DNA of 64,000 nucleotides, taken from contig CANLLN010000001.1 in assembly GCA_947491945.1 (NCBI GenBank), positions 372,001 to 436,000 of the forward strand. Direction: 5' to 3'. The translations under genes were made by a program, and so were the position numbers. Each line of letters opens with the position of its first letter. Positions within the stretch are counted from its first letter, which is position 1. The DNA comes from an uncultured Carboxylicivirga sp. (GTDB lineage: Bacteria > Bacteroidota > Bacteroidia > Bacteroidales > Marinilabiliaceae). The notes beneath the pieces are model-generated. The model worked only from the letters and a program-made list of their open reading frames with translations, was not told where the DNA came from and made no database searches. Of the stretch, positions 52,214-61,541 are shown in pieces.

Positions 52214-53143
52214 ATGCCCATGCGAATACTTATTAATATATTACGTAACCGAAATTTTGTTCTTGTTTTTGCCGTACTTATGGGGCTCACACTTGGTCAG
52301 TGGGCGCACAGCATTAAGGATTATACAATTTTTGTGCTGGCGCTTGTAATGACCTTTTCCATGACGAACATACGCACCACCAGCCTATATCCGCCGCAAC
52401 GGCTTATTAAACCCATGCTTATGGGCATCCTGCTTAACTATGTGGTTTATGCCCTGGTGATGATTGGACTGGCATACTGGCTCATCGATGATCGGGATTT
52501 ATTCTATGGTTTTGTGGTGATTGCAACAACTCCGCCCGGAGTGGCTATTATCCCTTTTTCCCATATTTTAAAAGGAGATGTTGAATATGCCATCAAAGGA
52601 GTATTGGGTGCTTTCCTGTGTACGGTATTGATCACTCCTTTTGCTGTGGGGTGGATCACAGGTAATGAGGGTATTGCGGCTTGGGATCTGTTTCTATTGA
52701 TGCTCAAAACCATTGTATTGCCCTTACTGTTATCGCGCATTCTTCTTCTGCCAAAATTATTTTTTGTGGTTGATCAGGTTCGAGGTAAGGTGGTTGATTG
52801 GGGCTTTGCTACCCTCATCTTCATTGCTGTGGGGCTTAACAGAAACGTGTTTTTTAGCGATCCCGCAATTTTGTTGCGTATTGCAGTGGTGTTATTTATT
52901 GTGCATTTTATTATGGGCTTGTTATACGAGCGCTTGTGTTATTTTCTGGGGCGTGATACTGTACGTGCCATGTCTGAAAACCTTTTGCTAACGGTGAAGA
53001 GTTCAGGGTTTGCGGTGGTGACGGCCATTACACTATTTGGGCAAAAGGCAGCCATACCAACGGCCGGTTTGGCAATTTTTGTGCTGCTCTATCTTCTTTT
53101 TCTATCGTTCCGCATGGATTTGCGGAATCGACTTAAAAACTAA
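52214..53143 (+). CDS. SBF/BASS-like sodium-dependent transporter
   Basis: This 309-residue protein has about nine or ten hydrophobic segments and almost no soluble part. VIATTPPGVAIIPFSHILKGD and a second half with ENLLLTVKSSGFAVVTAITLFG match the crossover motifs of the bile acid:sodium symporter superfamily. It probably exchanges or imports an organic anion; the substrate is unknown. It is transcribed away from the RsmI-like gene, and its last 11 bp overlap the convergent porin gene. Confidence 0.8.
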   Translation: MPMRILINILRNRNFVLVFAVLMGLTLGQWAHSIKDYTIFVLALVMTFSMTNIRTTSLYPPQRLIKPMLMGILLNYVVYALVMIGLAYWLIDDRDLFYGFVVIATTPPGVAIIPFSHILKGDVEYAIKGVLGAFLCTVLITPFAVGWITGNEGIAAWDLFLLMLKTIVLPLLLSRILLLPKLFFVVDQVRGKVVDWGFATLIFIAVGLNRNVFFSDPAILLRIAVVLFIVHFIMGLLYERLCYFLGRDTVRAMSENLLLTVKSSGFAVVTAITLFGQKAAIPTAGLAIFVLLYLLFLSFRMDLRNRLKN

Positions 53144-54152
53144 CCTCCACATTGAAAAATAGCTTGCCACTATTGACAGGTGTGGCCTGGTTAGTGCGGT
53201 GGTGCTGATAGTTTAATGAGGCCTTTATGTGTTTAGGCACTACATGGTACTCTACGCCGGCAAATATATCTTCTCCATCTCTCTCTTGCCAATGGGCGAT
53301 GTGTTCAGCTTCATCGCCATCGAAAGCATTACCCATATTAAAGGTGGAGTTCATGCCATCGATACGAGCCCACAGGCCGAAACGCTTTGTTACATTGTAT
53401 TGTGTAAAAAGGGAATAGGCAGCGCGATCGTGCCCGTCGAAGTAGCCGTAGTTATTCTGAAAAGTATATTCGGCACCCAGGGTAAAGGTTTTCAGGTCGA
53501 AACCGATAAATCCGGTGATGGAAGCTAAAGGAACCGATGCTGTTGAGTAGTCGGTGTACAAGCGGGCGATGATTTTTCGATCAATTAACCAACTGGTTAC
53601 CCCCAGGCTTCCCCGAAAGGCATCATCGGCCTGCCATTGCTTGTAGCCTTCTCCATTGAACAGGGCCATATCAATCGTAAAATTATTGCCTCGGTAGCTC
53701 CCTGATGCTCCGATATCAGCACTGAAATCGAATTTCTGACGATCCAGCATTGACGGTAGTATGTAACGCTTGCCCCACAGTCTTTCCTGCGGCTTAAACT
53801 GGTAGGTATCGTGAAGTCCGAAGGCTGCAAACCACTGATCTTGCTCGTAATACACTGCCGCAGTCTTAAAAAATACATATTGCCCTTGGGCATCCTCAAT
53901 TACAAACTCGCTGCCACCCACATCCACGCGCAGGTGGGCACGCCACTGCGGTGTTATCTGGTAGCGGTAGCCTAGATAGGCACGCTTTAATTCAAAGGCT
54001 TTATCATGCTCATCACCCACTATATCAGCATTAAAATTCAAGAAGAGACGACCTTCCAGCTCGCCATGTGCTTTAAAGGGTGTGTTTTCTTGCGATAATA
54101 CAAGTGTTTGTATGCTAAATAGTATGATTAATAGCCTTAATTTATGTGTCAT
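53133..54152 (-). CDS. Outer-membrane porin (phosphate-selective porin O/P type)
   Basis: In this 339-residue protein a signal peptide ends near residue 20 (LVLSQ). Alternating amphipathic strands follow (FELKRAYLGYRYQITPQWRAHL, FTIDMALFNGEGYKQWQ, FGLWARIDGMNS), and the chain ends in NVEVSF with a terminal Phe, the mark of an outer-membrane barrel. It resembles the OprO/OprP-like family. The adjacent, co-oriented PiT transporter gene supports a role in phosphate uptake. Confidence 0.85.
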   Translation of the reverse strand: MTHKLRLLIILFSIQTLVLSQENTPFKAHGELEGRLFLNFNADIVGDEHDKAFELKRAYLGYRYQITPQWRAHLRVDVGGSEFVIEDAQGQYVFFKTAAVYYEQDQWFAAFGLHDTYQFKPQERLWGKRYILPSMLDRQKFDFSADIGASGSYRGNNFTIDMALFNGEGYKQWQADDAFRGSLGVTSWLIDRKIIARLYTDYSTASVPLASITGFIGFDLKTFTLGAEYTFQNNYGYFDGHDRAAYSLFTQYNVTKRFGLWARIDGMNSTFNMGNAFDGDEAEHIAHWQERDGEDIFAGVEYHVVPKHIKASLNYQHHRTNQATPVNSGKLFFNVEVSF

Positions 54153-54314
54153 AATTTCCCTGTTATTTTTATCCGTAGCTTATAGGTTTATTTGGCATAG
54201 CCCATTGGCTTGCTTCACTACGCAATACTTCTAAAAATGTTACCTTATGTGAAGTCAAATATAAGAAAAAGAGACAATCTCTAAAGAATGCCTCCTTTAA
54301 GTTCAGGCACCGTC

Positions 54315-56564
54315 TTATTGGCCCGGGTAGTTGATGAAGTCTCGTTGTGCTTTCACAAGGTTTACCAGATGTAGCATCAGGTTTTGTGTTTCGTGCAGCA
54401 CATTTAGGTAGAGAAGACTTACTTTGGTGCCCGCTTTTTCGTTTTTTATGCGTTTCAGTTGCTTTTTGCGGTTTTCACGCATCTGGCTGATTATGCTTTG
54501 TTGTTGTTCGATTAAGCTGTCTAACTGTGCATAGTCGCTTTGGTTAATGATGAGTATAGCGCGAGCCATAAAATCCTGTACTGCGCTGCGTGTGGTATTG
54601 AGCTCTTCAAACTGTTCAGGGGTAAATATTTTGTGGTTATTATCGATGTGCTCGTAGATTGGCTCTGTGACGTATGATAGACAGTGTGCCAGTTCGCGTA
54701 AGTAGTCAATTACCTGAATATAGTATAAGCTGGAGTCGATGGCTTGCTCCTGAAGCTTTTTTACAGTTGGATAAACGTTAGTTTTAAGCTTTTTCACCTT
54801 TTTATTCAGCGTCTTCACCTCTTTATTAATTTCTTTCAGGCTGCGTCTGTCTTCGGCCTCAAAATCATAAAGGGCTTGCACGTATAGTTGTTCGGCTTTT
54901 TTCAGGATATCAGTAACGCTGTATTTGCATTTTTCCAATACATTTTCAACAGGTATTTCGCCATTGACTTCCTCAATCTCAAACTCATCAATTTCGGTTT
55001 CCGAATTTGTTTTTTTCTTATGGGTAAGGTGGGTTCTGAACACAACATAAATGGCGATGGCTATGAGTATAATGACAAACCAGGTGCCGATGGTGCTAAT
55101 TAATGCCGCCATGATAAAAGCTACCGTAAATGCAGAAAAGGCTGTGAAGAACCAGCCGCCAATAACGGATAATACGCCGGTGATTCGATAAACGGCACTC
55201 TCGCGTCCCCAGGCGCGGTCGGCCAGTGAGCTACCCATGGCTACCATAAAAGTAACGTAGGTAGTTGAAAGTGGTAGCTTCATGTTGGTGGCTATGGAGA
55301 TAAGGATGCTGGCCACCACTAGGTTAACTGAAGCACGCAGCATATCAAAAGCCGGAGCTTCCTTGCCCAGTACCTTGCGTCGTTCTTCGTAGTTCGTGGC
55401 GTCAAATTGCCGGCTGATCAGCCGACTTAGCGATTTTGGCAGTATTTTTTTAAAAGTATTAGAGGTATTGATGGAGGCACGAACGATGGAACGAGCGAAA
55501 TAGGATGAGCCAAAGCGTTCATCGCCCTCCTGTTGTCGGCTTAAGTCGAGCGAGGTCTTCACTACAGCCTTGGCTTTCTTGGAGGTCCATAAGGTTACTA
55601 CCATAATGGCACCGGCTATAATAAGCATATAAGTAGGAGTACTTACCTCTCCCGTTAGTGCATTCATGCCGGTATTCACGTCGCCTGTTGCTGTGAATAT
55701 TTTAAATGATTCAAACCCGGCCAGTGGAACCCCAATGAAGTTAACCAGGTCGTTTCCGGCAAAGGCCATGGCCAGTGCGAAGGTGCCTGTCAGTACAATA
55801 ATTTTCAGGATATCAGTTTTAAACAGGAGCTTAAGCCCTTGGAGGATAACGGTCCAACCAACCAGGCTGAGGGCTATAATAGTTAAGCCGTTATTTTTGA
55901 TCCACTCTTTGGAGGCAGCATCCATAAAAGAAGCCCCTTTGGCTCCTTTAACAAGTATAAAGTAGGTGATGGCTGTGATAGCGATACCACCCCATATTGC
56001 GCCAAAATAAATGAGACGTCGCCAATAGTCAAACGAAAAGATAAGCCTTGTAAAATACTGTATCAAAGCTCCTGCGCTAAATGAGATGACTACGGATAGC
56101 AAGATGCCGATGATGATGGCTAATGCCTTGGCGGTATTAATATGATCGCTTAGGCTCAGATCCGGGTTATTTGACATCTTTACAAGAGCAATGGCTACTG
56201 CGGCACCCAGAATTTCAAAAACAATGGATACCGTAGTGGATGTGGGCATCCCAAAGGTGTTAAATACATCCAGCAGTATTACATCGGTAATCATCACAGC
56301 CAGAAAAATGATCATAATCTCTGAGAAGATGAAGTATTGAGGGTTGAAAATACCCTTGCGTGCTACCTCCATCATGCCGCTCGAAAAGGTGGCGCCAAAC
56401 AGGATGCCTGCAGCAGCTACTATCATAATATATTTGTATGGTGCTGCCTTAGCGCCAATGGCTGAATTCAGAAAGTTGACCGCATCGTTACTTACTCCAA
56501 CAATCAGGTCTGAAATGGCAAGTACAAAAAGTACTGCGACCAATACTAAATATATATTTTCCAT
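54315..56564 (-). CDS. Inorganic phosphate transporter, PiT family with PhoU-like C-terminus
   Basis: In this 749-residue protein the membrane part (about 1-510) contains the duplicated PiT signature: SDLIVGVSNDAVNFLNSAIGAKAAPYK near the N-terminus (GVSNDAVNFLNSAIG) and GNDLVNFIGVPLAG in the second half. Residues about 535-749 are a soluble helical bundle (KCKYSVTDILKKAEQLYVQAL and on) like DUF47/PhoU regulators. It imports phosphate with a cation. The porin gene follows 162 bp downstream on the same strand, so a phosphate uptake pair is likely. Confidence 0.92.
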   Translation of the reverse strand: MENIYLVLVAVLFVLAISDLIVGVSNDAVNFLNSAIGAKAAPYKYIMIVAAAGILFGATFSSGMMEVARKGIFNPQYFIFSEIMIIFLAVMITDVILLDVFNTFGMPTSTTVSIVFEILGAAVAIALVKMSNNPDLSLSDHINTAKALAIIIGILLSVVISFSAGALIQYFTRLIFSFDYWRRLIYFGAIWGGIAITAITYFILVKGAKGASFMDAASKEWIKNNGLTIIALSLVGWTVILQGLKLLFKTDILKIIVLTGTFALAMAFAGNDLVNFIGVPLAGFESFKIFTATGDVNTGMNALTGEVSTPTYMLIIAGAIMVVTLWTSKKAKAVVKTSLDLSRQQEGDERFGSSYFARSIVRASINTSNTFKKILPKSLSRLISRQFDATNYEERRKVLGKEAPAFDMLRASVNLVVASILISIATNMKLPLSTTYVTFMVAMGSSLADRAWGRESAVYRITGVLSVIGGWFFTAFSAFTVAFIMAALISTIGTWFVIILIAIAIYVVFRTHLTHKKKTNSETEIDEFEIEEVNGEIPVENVLEKCKYSVTDILKKAEQLYVQALYDFEAEDRRSLKEINKEVKTLNKKVKKLKTNVYPTVKKLQEQAIDSSLYYIQVIDYLRELAHCLSYVTEPIYEHIDNNHKIFTPEQFEELNTTRSAVQDFMARAILIINQSDYAQLDSLIEQQQSIISQMRENRKKQLKRIKNEKAGTKVSLLYLNVLHETQNLMLHLVNLVKAQRDFINYPGQ

Positions 56565-56901
56565 CAGAAAAGTAGTTTAATGTTTTTTTGCGCGGCAAAC
56601 TAACCATGTACTGTGCTGCCTGATGTTGATTTAATATTAGGTGAATGTTAACTTTGTGTTAACGCTCATTAAGTTAGGCTATTCTTTCTACTTTTTCAAG
56701 AGCTGAAAGGCATTAGGCTAGTTATACAGAGGATATGTGCGAGGGAATAAATCTGTGTTATTATCGTTAGTGAGTCCTCATATCTTAAAAGGTTTTTTGT
56801 AGTTTTGCGCTACTTTTGCAATAAAATAGGGCAAGTAAGTGATAAACTTGTAGATGATGCTTATCTTAAAGAGGTGAAAGCAGTCTTTAAAAATGGATTG
56901 A
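56565..56901. other. Non-coding region between divergent PiT and LysE genes
   Basis: These 337 bp hold no supported gene. Two TAnnTTTG-type elements face the LysE gene (TAGTTTTG at 56800 and TACTTTTG at 56811), but no good -33 TTTG is spaced from them, so the promoter is only suggested. Confidence 0.4.
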
Positions 56902-57540
56902 ATGAGTGTTGGAAATATAATTGAGGGTATTAAAATTGGCATGTTAGCGTCTATACCTCTGGGCCCTATTGGTGTTTTGGTGGTGCAGCGTACACTTAAC
57001 AAAGGTCATCTTTCAGGCTTTATATCAGGTTTGGGGGCGGCGCTTTCGGATACTATTTATGCCATTATTGCCGGTTTTAGTCTATCTTTTATTATTGGTT
57101 TTGTTGAATCGCAATTGTTATGGATTCAGATTTTTGGCGCTATCATTTTAATATTGCTGGGGCTTAAAATATTTTATACCAATCCGGCTATTCAATTGCG
57201 ACGTCAGAAGAAGAAAAGTACCAGTTTGCTGCAGGATTTTCTTTCTACCTTTGCACTTACTATAGCTAACCCATTGGCTGTGTTTCTGTTCCTGGCATTT
57301 TTTGCCAGCTTTAGGGTTGTGGGTACTGAAAATACAGCTTTTGATAATCTTCTGCTCATCATGGGGGTAATGGCCGGGGCTGCTGCCTGGTGGTTGATTC
57401 TAAGTTCTCTGATTAATTTATTTCGCTCCAGAATTAACTTAAGACGCCTTTTTTGGATCAATAAGATTGCGGGAAGTACCATTATTGTATTGGTGGTGCT
57501 GGCTTTCAGCATCTGGGTAGGGCAGGAGTATCTTTTCTAG
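56902..57540 (+). CDS. LysE/RhtB-family amino-acid exporter
   Basis: This 212-residue protein has six hydrophobic segments. The N-terminal signature LASIPLGPIGVLVVQRTLNKGHLSGFISGLGAALSDTIYA and TIANPLAVFLFLAFF are conserved in the LysE superfamily. It would export an amino acid or related metabolite across the inner membrane; the substrate is unknown. A bidirectional terminator separates it from menB. Confidence 0.9.
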   Translation: MSVGNIIEGIKIGMLASIPLGPIGVLVVQRTLNKGHLSGFISGLGAALSDTIYAIIAGFSLSFIIGFVESQLLWIQIFGAIILILLGLKIFYTNPAIQLRRQKKKSTSLLQDFLSTFALTIANPLAVFLFLAFFASFRVVGTENTAFDNLLLIMGVMAGAAAWWLILSSLINLFRSRINLRRLFWINKIAGSTIIVLVVLAFSIWVGQEYLF

Positions 57541-57553
57541 TAGATATAATATT

Positions 57554-57581
57554 AAAGGCCATCTCATGCGAGACAGCCTTT
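57554..57581. terminator. Bidirectional terminator between lysE-type gene and menB
   Basis: AAAGGC-ca-TCTC and GAGA-ca-GCCTTT form a stem with a symmetric internal loop around the loop ATGC. T-rich sequence follows on the plus side. Confidence 0.7.
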
Positions 57582-57626
57582 CTTAATTTTTTCATCATTG
57601 ATGATGAGTACGATATTTCCTGTAGG

Positions 57627-58448
57627 TTAAGGAAATTTAGGAAACTGCTGAAAGTCAGGGTCACGCTTTTCAAGGAAAGCATTACGTCCTTCCTGGGCTT
57701 CTTCCATCAGGTAAAACATTAGTGTTGCATCACCAGCCATCTCCATAATACCCGTTTGTCCGTCCAGCTCGGCATTTAAGCCTCGTTTAATCATGCGCAG
57801 TGCCATAGGGCTGCGTTGAAGCATCGTTTTGCACCATTCTACCGTCGTATCTTCCAGTTCTTCCAAAGGCACTACGGTGTTAACAAGTCCCATGTCTTCT
57901 GCTTCTTTGGCCGAATATTGTTTGCACAGGAACCATATTTCACGGGCTTTTTTCTGCCCCACGTGGCGCGCCAGGTACGATGAACCAAATCCACCATCGA
58001 AACTACCTACTTTGGGACCACTCTGTCCGAAGAGGGCACTGTCAGCTGCAATGGTGAGGTCGCATACCACATGCAGAACATGACCACCGCCAATGGCATA
58101 TCCGTTCACCATGGCTACCACTGGTTTGGGTAGTGAGCGAATGCGCTTATGTAGGTCAAGTACATTTAGGCGGGGCACGCCACCTTCGTCGATATAACCA
58201 CCATGGCCTTTAACATTTTGGTCGCCGCCCGAGCAGAATGCCTTATCACCTTCTCCGGTGAGAACAACAACGCCAATATCCTGACGTTCGCGACAGATGT
58301 CAAAGGCATCAATCAGCTCCTTTACGGTTTTGGGTCGAAAGGCATTATAAACGCGTGGTCGGTTGATGGTTATCTTACCTATGCCCTCAAAGAATTCAAA
58401 TTTAATATCTTCATATTCTTTTACTGATGTCCAGTTACGTTGACTCAT
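57627..58448 (-). CDS. menB: 1,4-dihydroxy-2-naphthoyl-CoA synthase
   Basis: The start [15 protein letters not shown] at 58448 forms an ATGA overlap with the menD stop; an upstream in-frame ATG at 58466 is less likely. In this 273-residue crotonase-fold protein [17 protein letters not shown] and [27 protein letters not shown] carry the oxyanion-hole residues, [22 protein letters not shown] is specific to MenB, and the [19 protein letters not shown] segment is conserved. It closes the second ring of the naphthoquinone in menaquinone synthesis. Confidence 0.96.
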   Translation of the reverse strand: MSQRNWTSVKEYEDIKFEFFEGIGKITINRPRVYNAFRPKTVKELIDAFDICRERQDIGVVVLTGEGDKAFCSGGDQNVKGHGGYIDEGGVPRLNVLDLHKRIRSLPKPVVAMVNGYAIGGGHVLHVVCDLTIAADSALFGQSGPKVGSFDGGFGSSYLARHVGQKKAREIWFLCKQYSAKEAEDMGLVNTVVPLEELEDTTVEWCKTMLQRSPMALRMIKRGLNAELDGQTGIMEMAGDATLMFYLMEEAQEGRNAFLEKRDPDFQQFPKFP

Positions 58449-60136
58449 AATTCCTCTTTTAAGCATTTAAAATACGATTTAAGTACACCCGCATTTTCTT
58501 TGGCTGGTGTTTTTACTTCTAATAGAATGGGTTGCTCACTATCAGCAAACAATTGTTGCAGACAATCGTCCATGGATGCTTCACTGTCGGCATGCAAGTA
58601 TTTCAGCCCATACATTTCGGCAAGTGGTTTCATGTTTAGTTGGTGAGCAGCTTCGAAATACGTCTCCAGCTCATCAGTATTTGATGGGCCCGGTATAAAA
58701 CGAAAAATACCTCCCCCGCCGTTGTTGATTACAACAATACGCAACTTATTGCTCATGTATTTGTTCCACAGTCCATTGCTGTCGTAAAGGAAGGAAAGGT
58801 CGCCCACGATCAGAAGTGTGGGCTGCTGGCTGATATGACAGGCACCCACGGATGTGCTGAGACTTCCGTCAATGCCGCTTGTGCCTCGGTTACAAAAGCT
58901 ATTGCGGTTGTAGAAGGCCGTAAATAGCTGGGCGTAACGTATGGTAGAGCTGTTACCCCATTGAAGCTGCCAGTTTTCGGGTAGCTGTTTGGCCAGCACA
59001 GCGTGTGCCTTTAAGTCATTCCAGGTTGTTTTAGACAGGTATTCATCATGGTGTTGAACCGATCGCTCGTTTCGTTTATGCCAGGTATTAGCATAACGGC
59101 TTTTCACCGGGCTAACGCGGGGTAGCAGTTGCTTAAAAAAGTCGAGCGGTGTGGACTGTATGCTTATACTCAACTGCTGGTAGGTATCAAAGTGATGATG
59201 AACAGGGCTGATGTGCCAGTGTTCCTTGGCTTTGTAGCTTCTCAAAAAGCTTTTAATCATTTTTGATACTACCGCACCATCCGTGGTGATGAGCAGGGAG
59301 GGTTTAAAAAAGTGAGCTTCGTCTTCGGTAATGGTCGATACTACTTTATCTACTCCTGCTATTATTTTACCACCAACTAGGTTAGAAGTGTTCTCGACCA
59401 GCACAACAATCTGTTCAAGGTCAGCCAGCTTTTCTACGATTGTCTGAAGTGCATCATTAGGAGTTTGTTGCCCTACAATGAGTAATACCTTGTCGTGCTT
59501 GTGCCATGCCTCGCACAATTCATCCATATCCTGATCGGCAATGCATCCGGTGGCTCTCAGCTGTTTTACAGGAGGTTTATGTTCCTCAGGGTGTACGGTT
59601 TTGCCATAGAGGGGTTCGTCCAAAGGAACATTGATATGTACCGGTCCGGCCATGTTGTGGCGGCAATGGAAAAAGGCCTCACTCACCAGTCGGTTAACAT
59701 ACCAGGTGTTGGCATTTTTAGAGGTTGGTAGTACGCAGCTGTATTTCACAATATTATCCAGTGCACCCGTCTGGCGTATGGTTTGTCCGTCGCCCTGATC
59801 AATCCATTCCATGGGGCGATCGGCACTGATTACCAATAAGGGTATGTTTTGGTAATAGGCTTCGGCAATGGCCGGTGCATAGTTAAGTAAGGCTGAACCA
59901 CTTGTGCATACGAGCGCAACAGGTCGTCCGGTTTGCTGCGCCATGCCCAGGGCAAAAAATGCGGCACTGCGCTCGTCCACAATGCTGAAACATTGAATAT
60001 CGGGGCAGGCATTAAAGGTGATGGTTAGTGGCGCATTGCGAGAACCCGGTGAAATGACCACTTCGCGCAGTCCTTCAGTCAGGCATATATCAATTAATGT
60101 TTTAACAACTTTTTTATCAGAAACGGCTTTATTCAT
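58445..60136 (-). CDS. menD: SEPHCHC synthase
   Basis: In this 563-residue thiamine-diphosphate enzyme the N-terminal signature is [13 protein letters not shown], then [37 protein letters not shown], both typical of MenD (the catalytic Glu lies in the ERS/ISADRP region). The C-terminal cofactor domain has [16 protein letters not shown] and [16 protein letters not shown]. It adds 2-oxoglutarate to isochorismate in menaquinone synthesis. It is 13 bp downstream of menF and overlaps menB by 4 bp, making a menF-menD-menB operon. Confidence 0.96.
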   Translation of the reverse strand: MNKAVSDKKVVKTLIDICLTEGLREVVISPGSRNAPLTITFNACPDIQCFSIVDERSAAFFALGMAQQTGRPVALVCTSGSALLNYAPAIAEAYYQNIPLLVISADRPMEWIDQGDGQTIRQTGALDNIVKYSCVLPTSKNANTWYVNRLVSEAFFHCRHNMAGPVHINVPLDEPLYGKTVHPEEHKPPVKQLRATGCIADQDMDELCEAWHKHDKVLLIVGQQTPNDALQTIVEKLADLEQIVVLVENTSNLVGGKIIAGVDKVVSTITEDEAHFFKPSLLITTDGAVVSKMIKSFLRSYKAKEHWHISPVHHHFDTYQQLSISIQSTPLDFFKQLLPRVSPVKSRYANTWHKRNERSVQHHDEYLSKTTWNDLKAHAVLAKQLPENWQLQWGNSSTIRYAQLFTAFYNRNSFCNRGTSGIDGSLSTSVGACHISQQPTLLIVGDLSFLYDSNGLWNKYMSNKLRIVVINNGGGGIFRFIPGPSNTDELETYFEAAHQLNMKPLAEMYGLKYLHADSEASMDDCLQQLFADSEQPILLEVKTPAKENAGVLKSYFKCLKEEL

Positions 60137-60149
60137 AGCAATGCAAAGG

Positions 60150-61229
60150 TTAAATATTTTTTATAACCGACAAAAGTGTCTCGGCCTTAAGGGCAGTTTC
60201 CTGCCACTCCTTTTCAGCTACGCTGTCAATGGTCAATCCTCCGCCTACATAAAGGCAGGTGGCATCTTCGGTAAGGCTCAAACAGCGTATGTTAACATAA
60301 AATTCGTAATGGCCATTCTTTACCGGCCCCAGAAAACCTGCGTAATATCGTCGCTCATGCTGCTCGGTGTCAGTAATCAGGTTGAAGGCATTTTCTTTGG
60401 GCAACCCACATACAGCAGGCGTTGGGTGCAAATCGTATAAAATGCCGATGTGATTACCGTTAGTTTTTTGCATCTCAAATTGAAAGCGGGAGCATAAGTG
60501 TTTGACTTGTCCGGCGCTAATCGTTTCGGCGTTTTTATATTCAATGCTGTCTACCTGATGGTGTATCAGTACATTCTCAATAAATTCGGTTACCAGACCC
60601 TGTTCTTTTAGTTCTTTTTCCGACCACTTAGCCGATGGTGTATTGGGCAGGGTGCCGGCCAGCGATACGGTTGACAGTCGCTGTCCATCGTGTTTGAGCA
60701 GTAGTTCGGGACCTGCACCCATCCAGGTGCCACCATTGGGTGTGCTGATGGCATAAACAAAGGCGTGGGGATATTTCTGTCTCAGCGCCTCAAACACTCG
60801 GGGTACGCTGTTGGAAGGTAGATGGGGTCCTTTCACCGTGCGCGATAGAATTACTTTCGACAGTTGATTATTGGTAATGGCATTATGCATTTTATCAAAA
60901 TGTGCTACATAGTCGCTATAATCATCTGCTTTTTGAGGGGCACGATTTTTCTCTGTTTTAAAAAGTGACCCAATCAGCTTTTGCTCATTTTTGGCGAGTT
61001 GTGTAAAGGTGGCACTAAAATGTGTTGGGATAAAAATACCTGGGGTGATGGTGTTGTCAAAGGGCTCAAATACAAAGCCATCGCTGGTCAGATGATGCTC
61101 GTTGATGCCGTTGTGTATAAGCTCAGCATTACCAAGAATAATCTGTGAATCACTTTGATAAGGGGCACGATATAATACCACCGAATCAAAATGCTTTTCT
61201 TCAAGTACCTGTTCTAATTTTTTTTTCAC
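60150..61229 (-). CDS. menF: Isochorismate synthase
   Basis: In this 359-residue chorismate-binding enzyme the C-terminal catalytic domain has SKVILSRTVKGPH, SLAGTLPNTPSAKWSEKELKEQ, STPTPAVCGLPKENA-like DLHPTPAVCGLPKENAFNLI and YAGFLGPVKNGHYEFYVNIRCL. These are the metal and substrate-binding segments of isochorismate and anthranilate synthases. It converts chorismate to isochorismate, the first committed step to menaquinone. It is the first gene of the operon. Confidence 0.94.
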   Translation of the reverse strand: MKKKLEQVLEEKHFDSVVLYRAPYQSDSQIILGNAELIHNGINEHHLTSDGFVFEPFDNTITPGIFIPTHFSATFTQLAKNEQKLIGSLFKTEKNRAPQKADDYSDYVAHFDKMHNAITNNQLSKVILSRTVKGPHLPSNSVPRVFEALRQKYPHAFVYAISTPNGGTWMGAGPELLLKHDGQRLSTVSLAGTLPNTPSAKWSEKELKEQGLVTEFIENVLIHHQVDSIEYKNAETISAGQVKHLCSRFQFEMQKTNGNHIGILYDLHPTPAVCGLPKENAFNLITDTEQHERRYYAGFLGPVKNGHYEFYVNIRCLSLTEDATCLYVGGGLTIDSVAEKEWQETALKAETLLSVIKNI

Positions 61230-61541
61230 TTTTCAAGCTTGATAGTCGCTGCAAAGATATAATAAACCCTGCAATTAGAGGTGCGTGGCGCTGGTTTTGT
61301 TGGTAAGCAAAGGGTATGGTAGCAATAAAGTGTGTGGTTTGTTTGATGAGTAAAATTGTGGTTCCTTAAATTGTCGTTATTATTCACTCGATAGAGTGAT
61401 AGTAGGCGTTAGCAAAAAAATGTAAAGAACGCCAGAAGCCGTGTGTTATTGCTTTCTGGCGTTTATTTAAGGCTTATACTGCCGTGCGTAATGTCGCCTT
61501 TATTGGCGACACTCATTTAATTCCATTAAGGCCTCTTTCGG
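61230..61541. other. Non-coding region upstream of menF, with palindrome
   Basis: These 312 bp hold no gene. A perfect palindrome TCACTC-gata-GAGTGA (61384-61399) lies 155 bp upstream of menF and could be an operator. The remainder contains the glgP terminator. Confidence 0.5.
61428..61463 (-). terminator. Terminator of glgP
   Basis: AACGCCAGAA (61428-61437) and TTCTGGCGTT (61454-61463) form a 10-bp perfect stem. On the minus strand, downstream of glgP, a T-rich stretch follows. Confidence 0.75.
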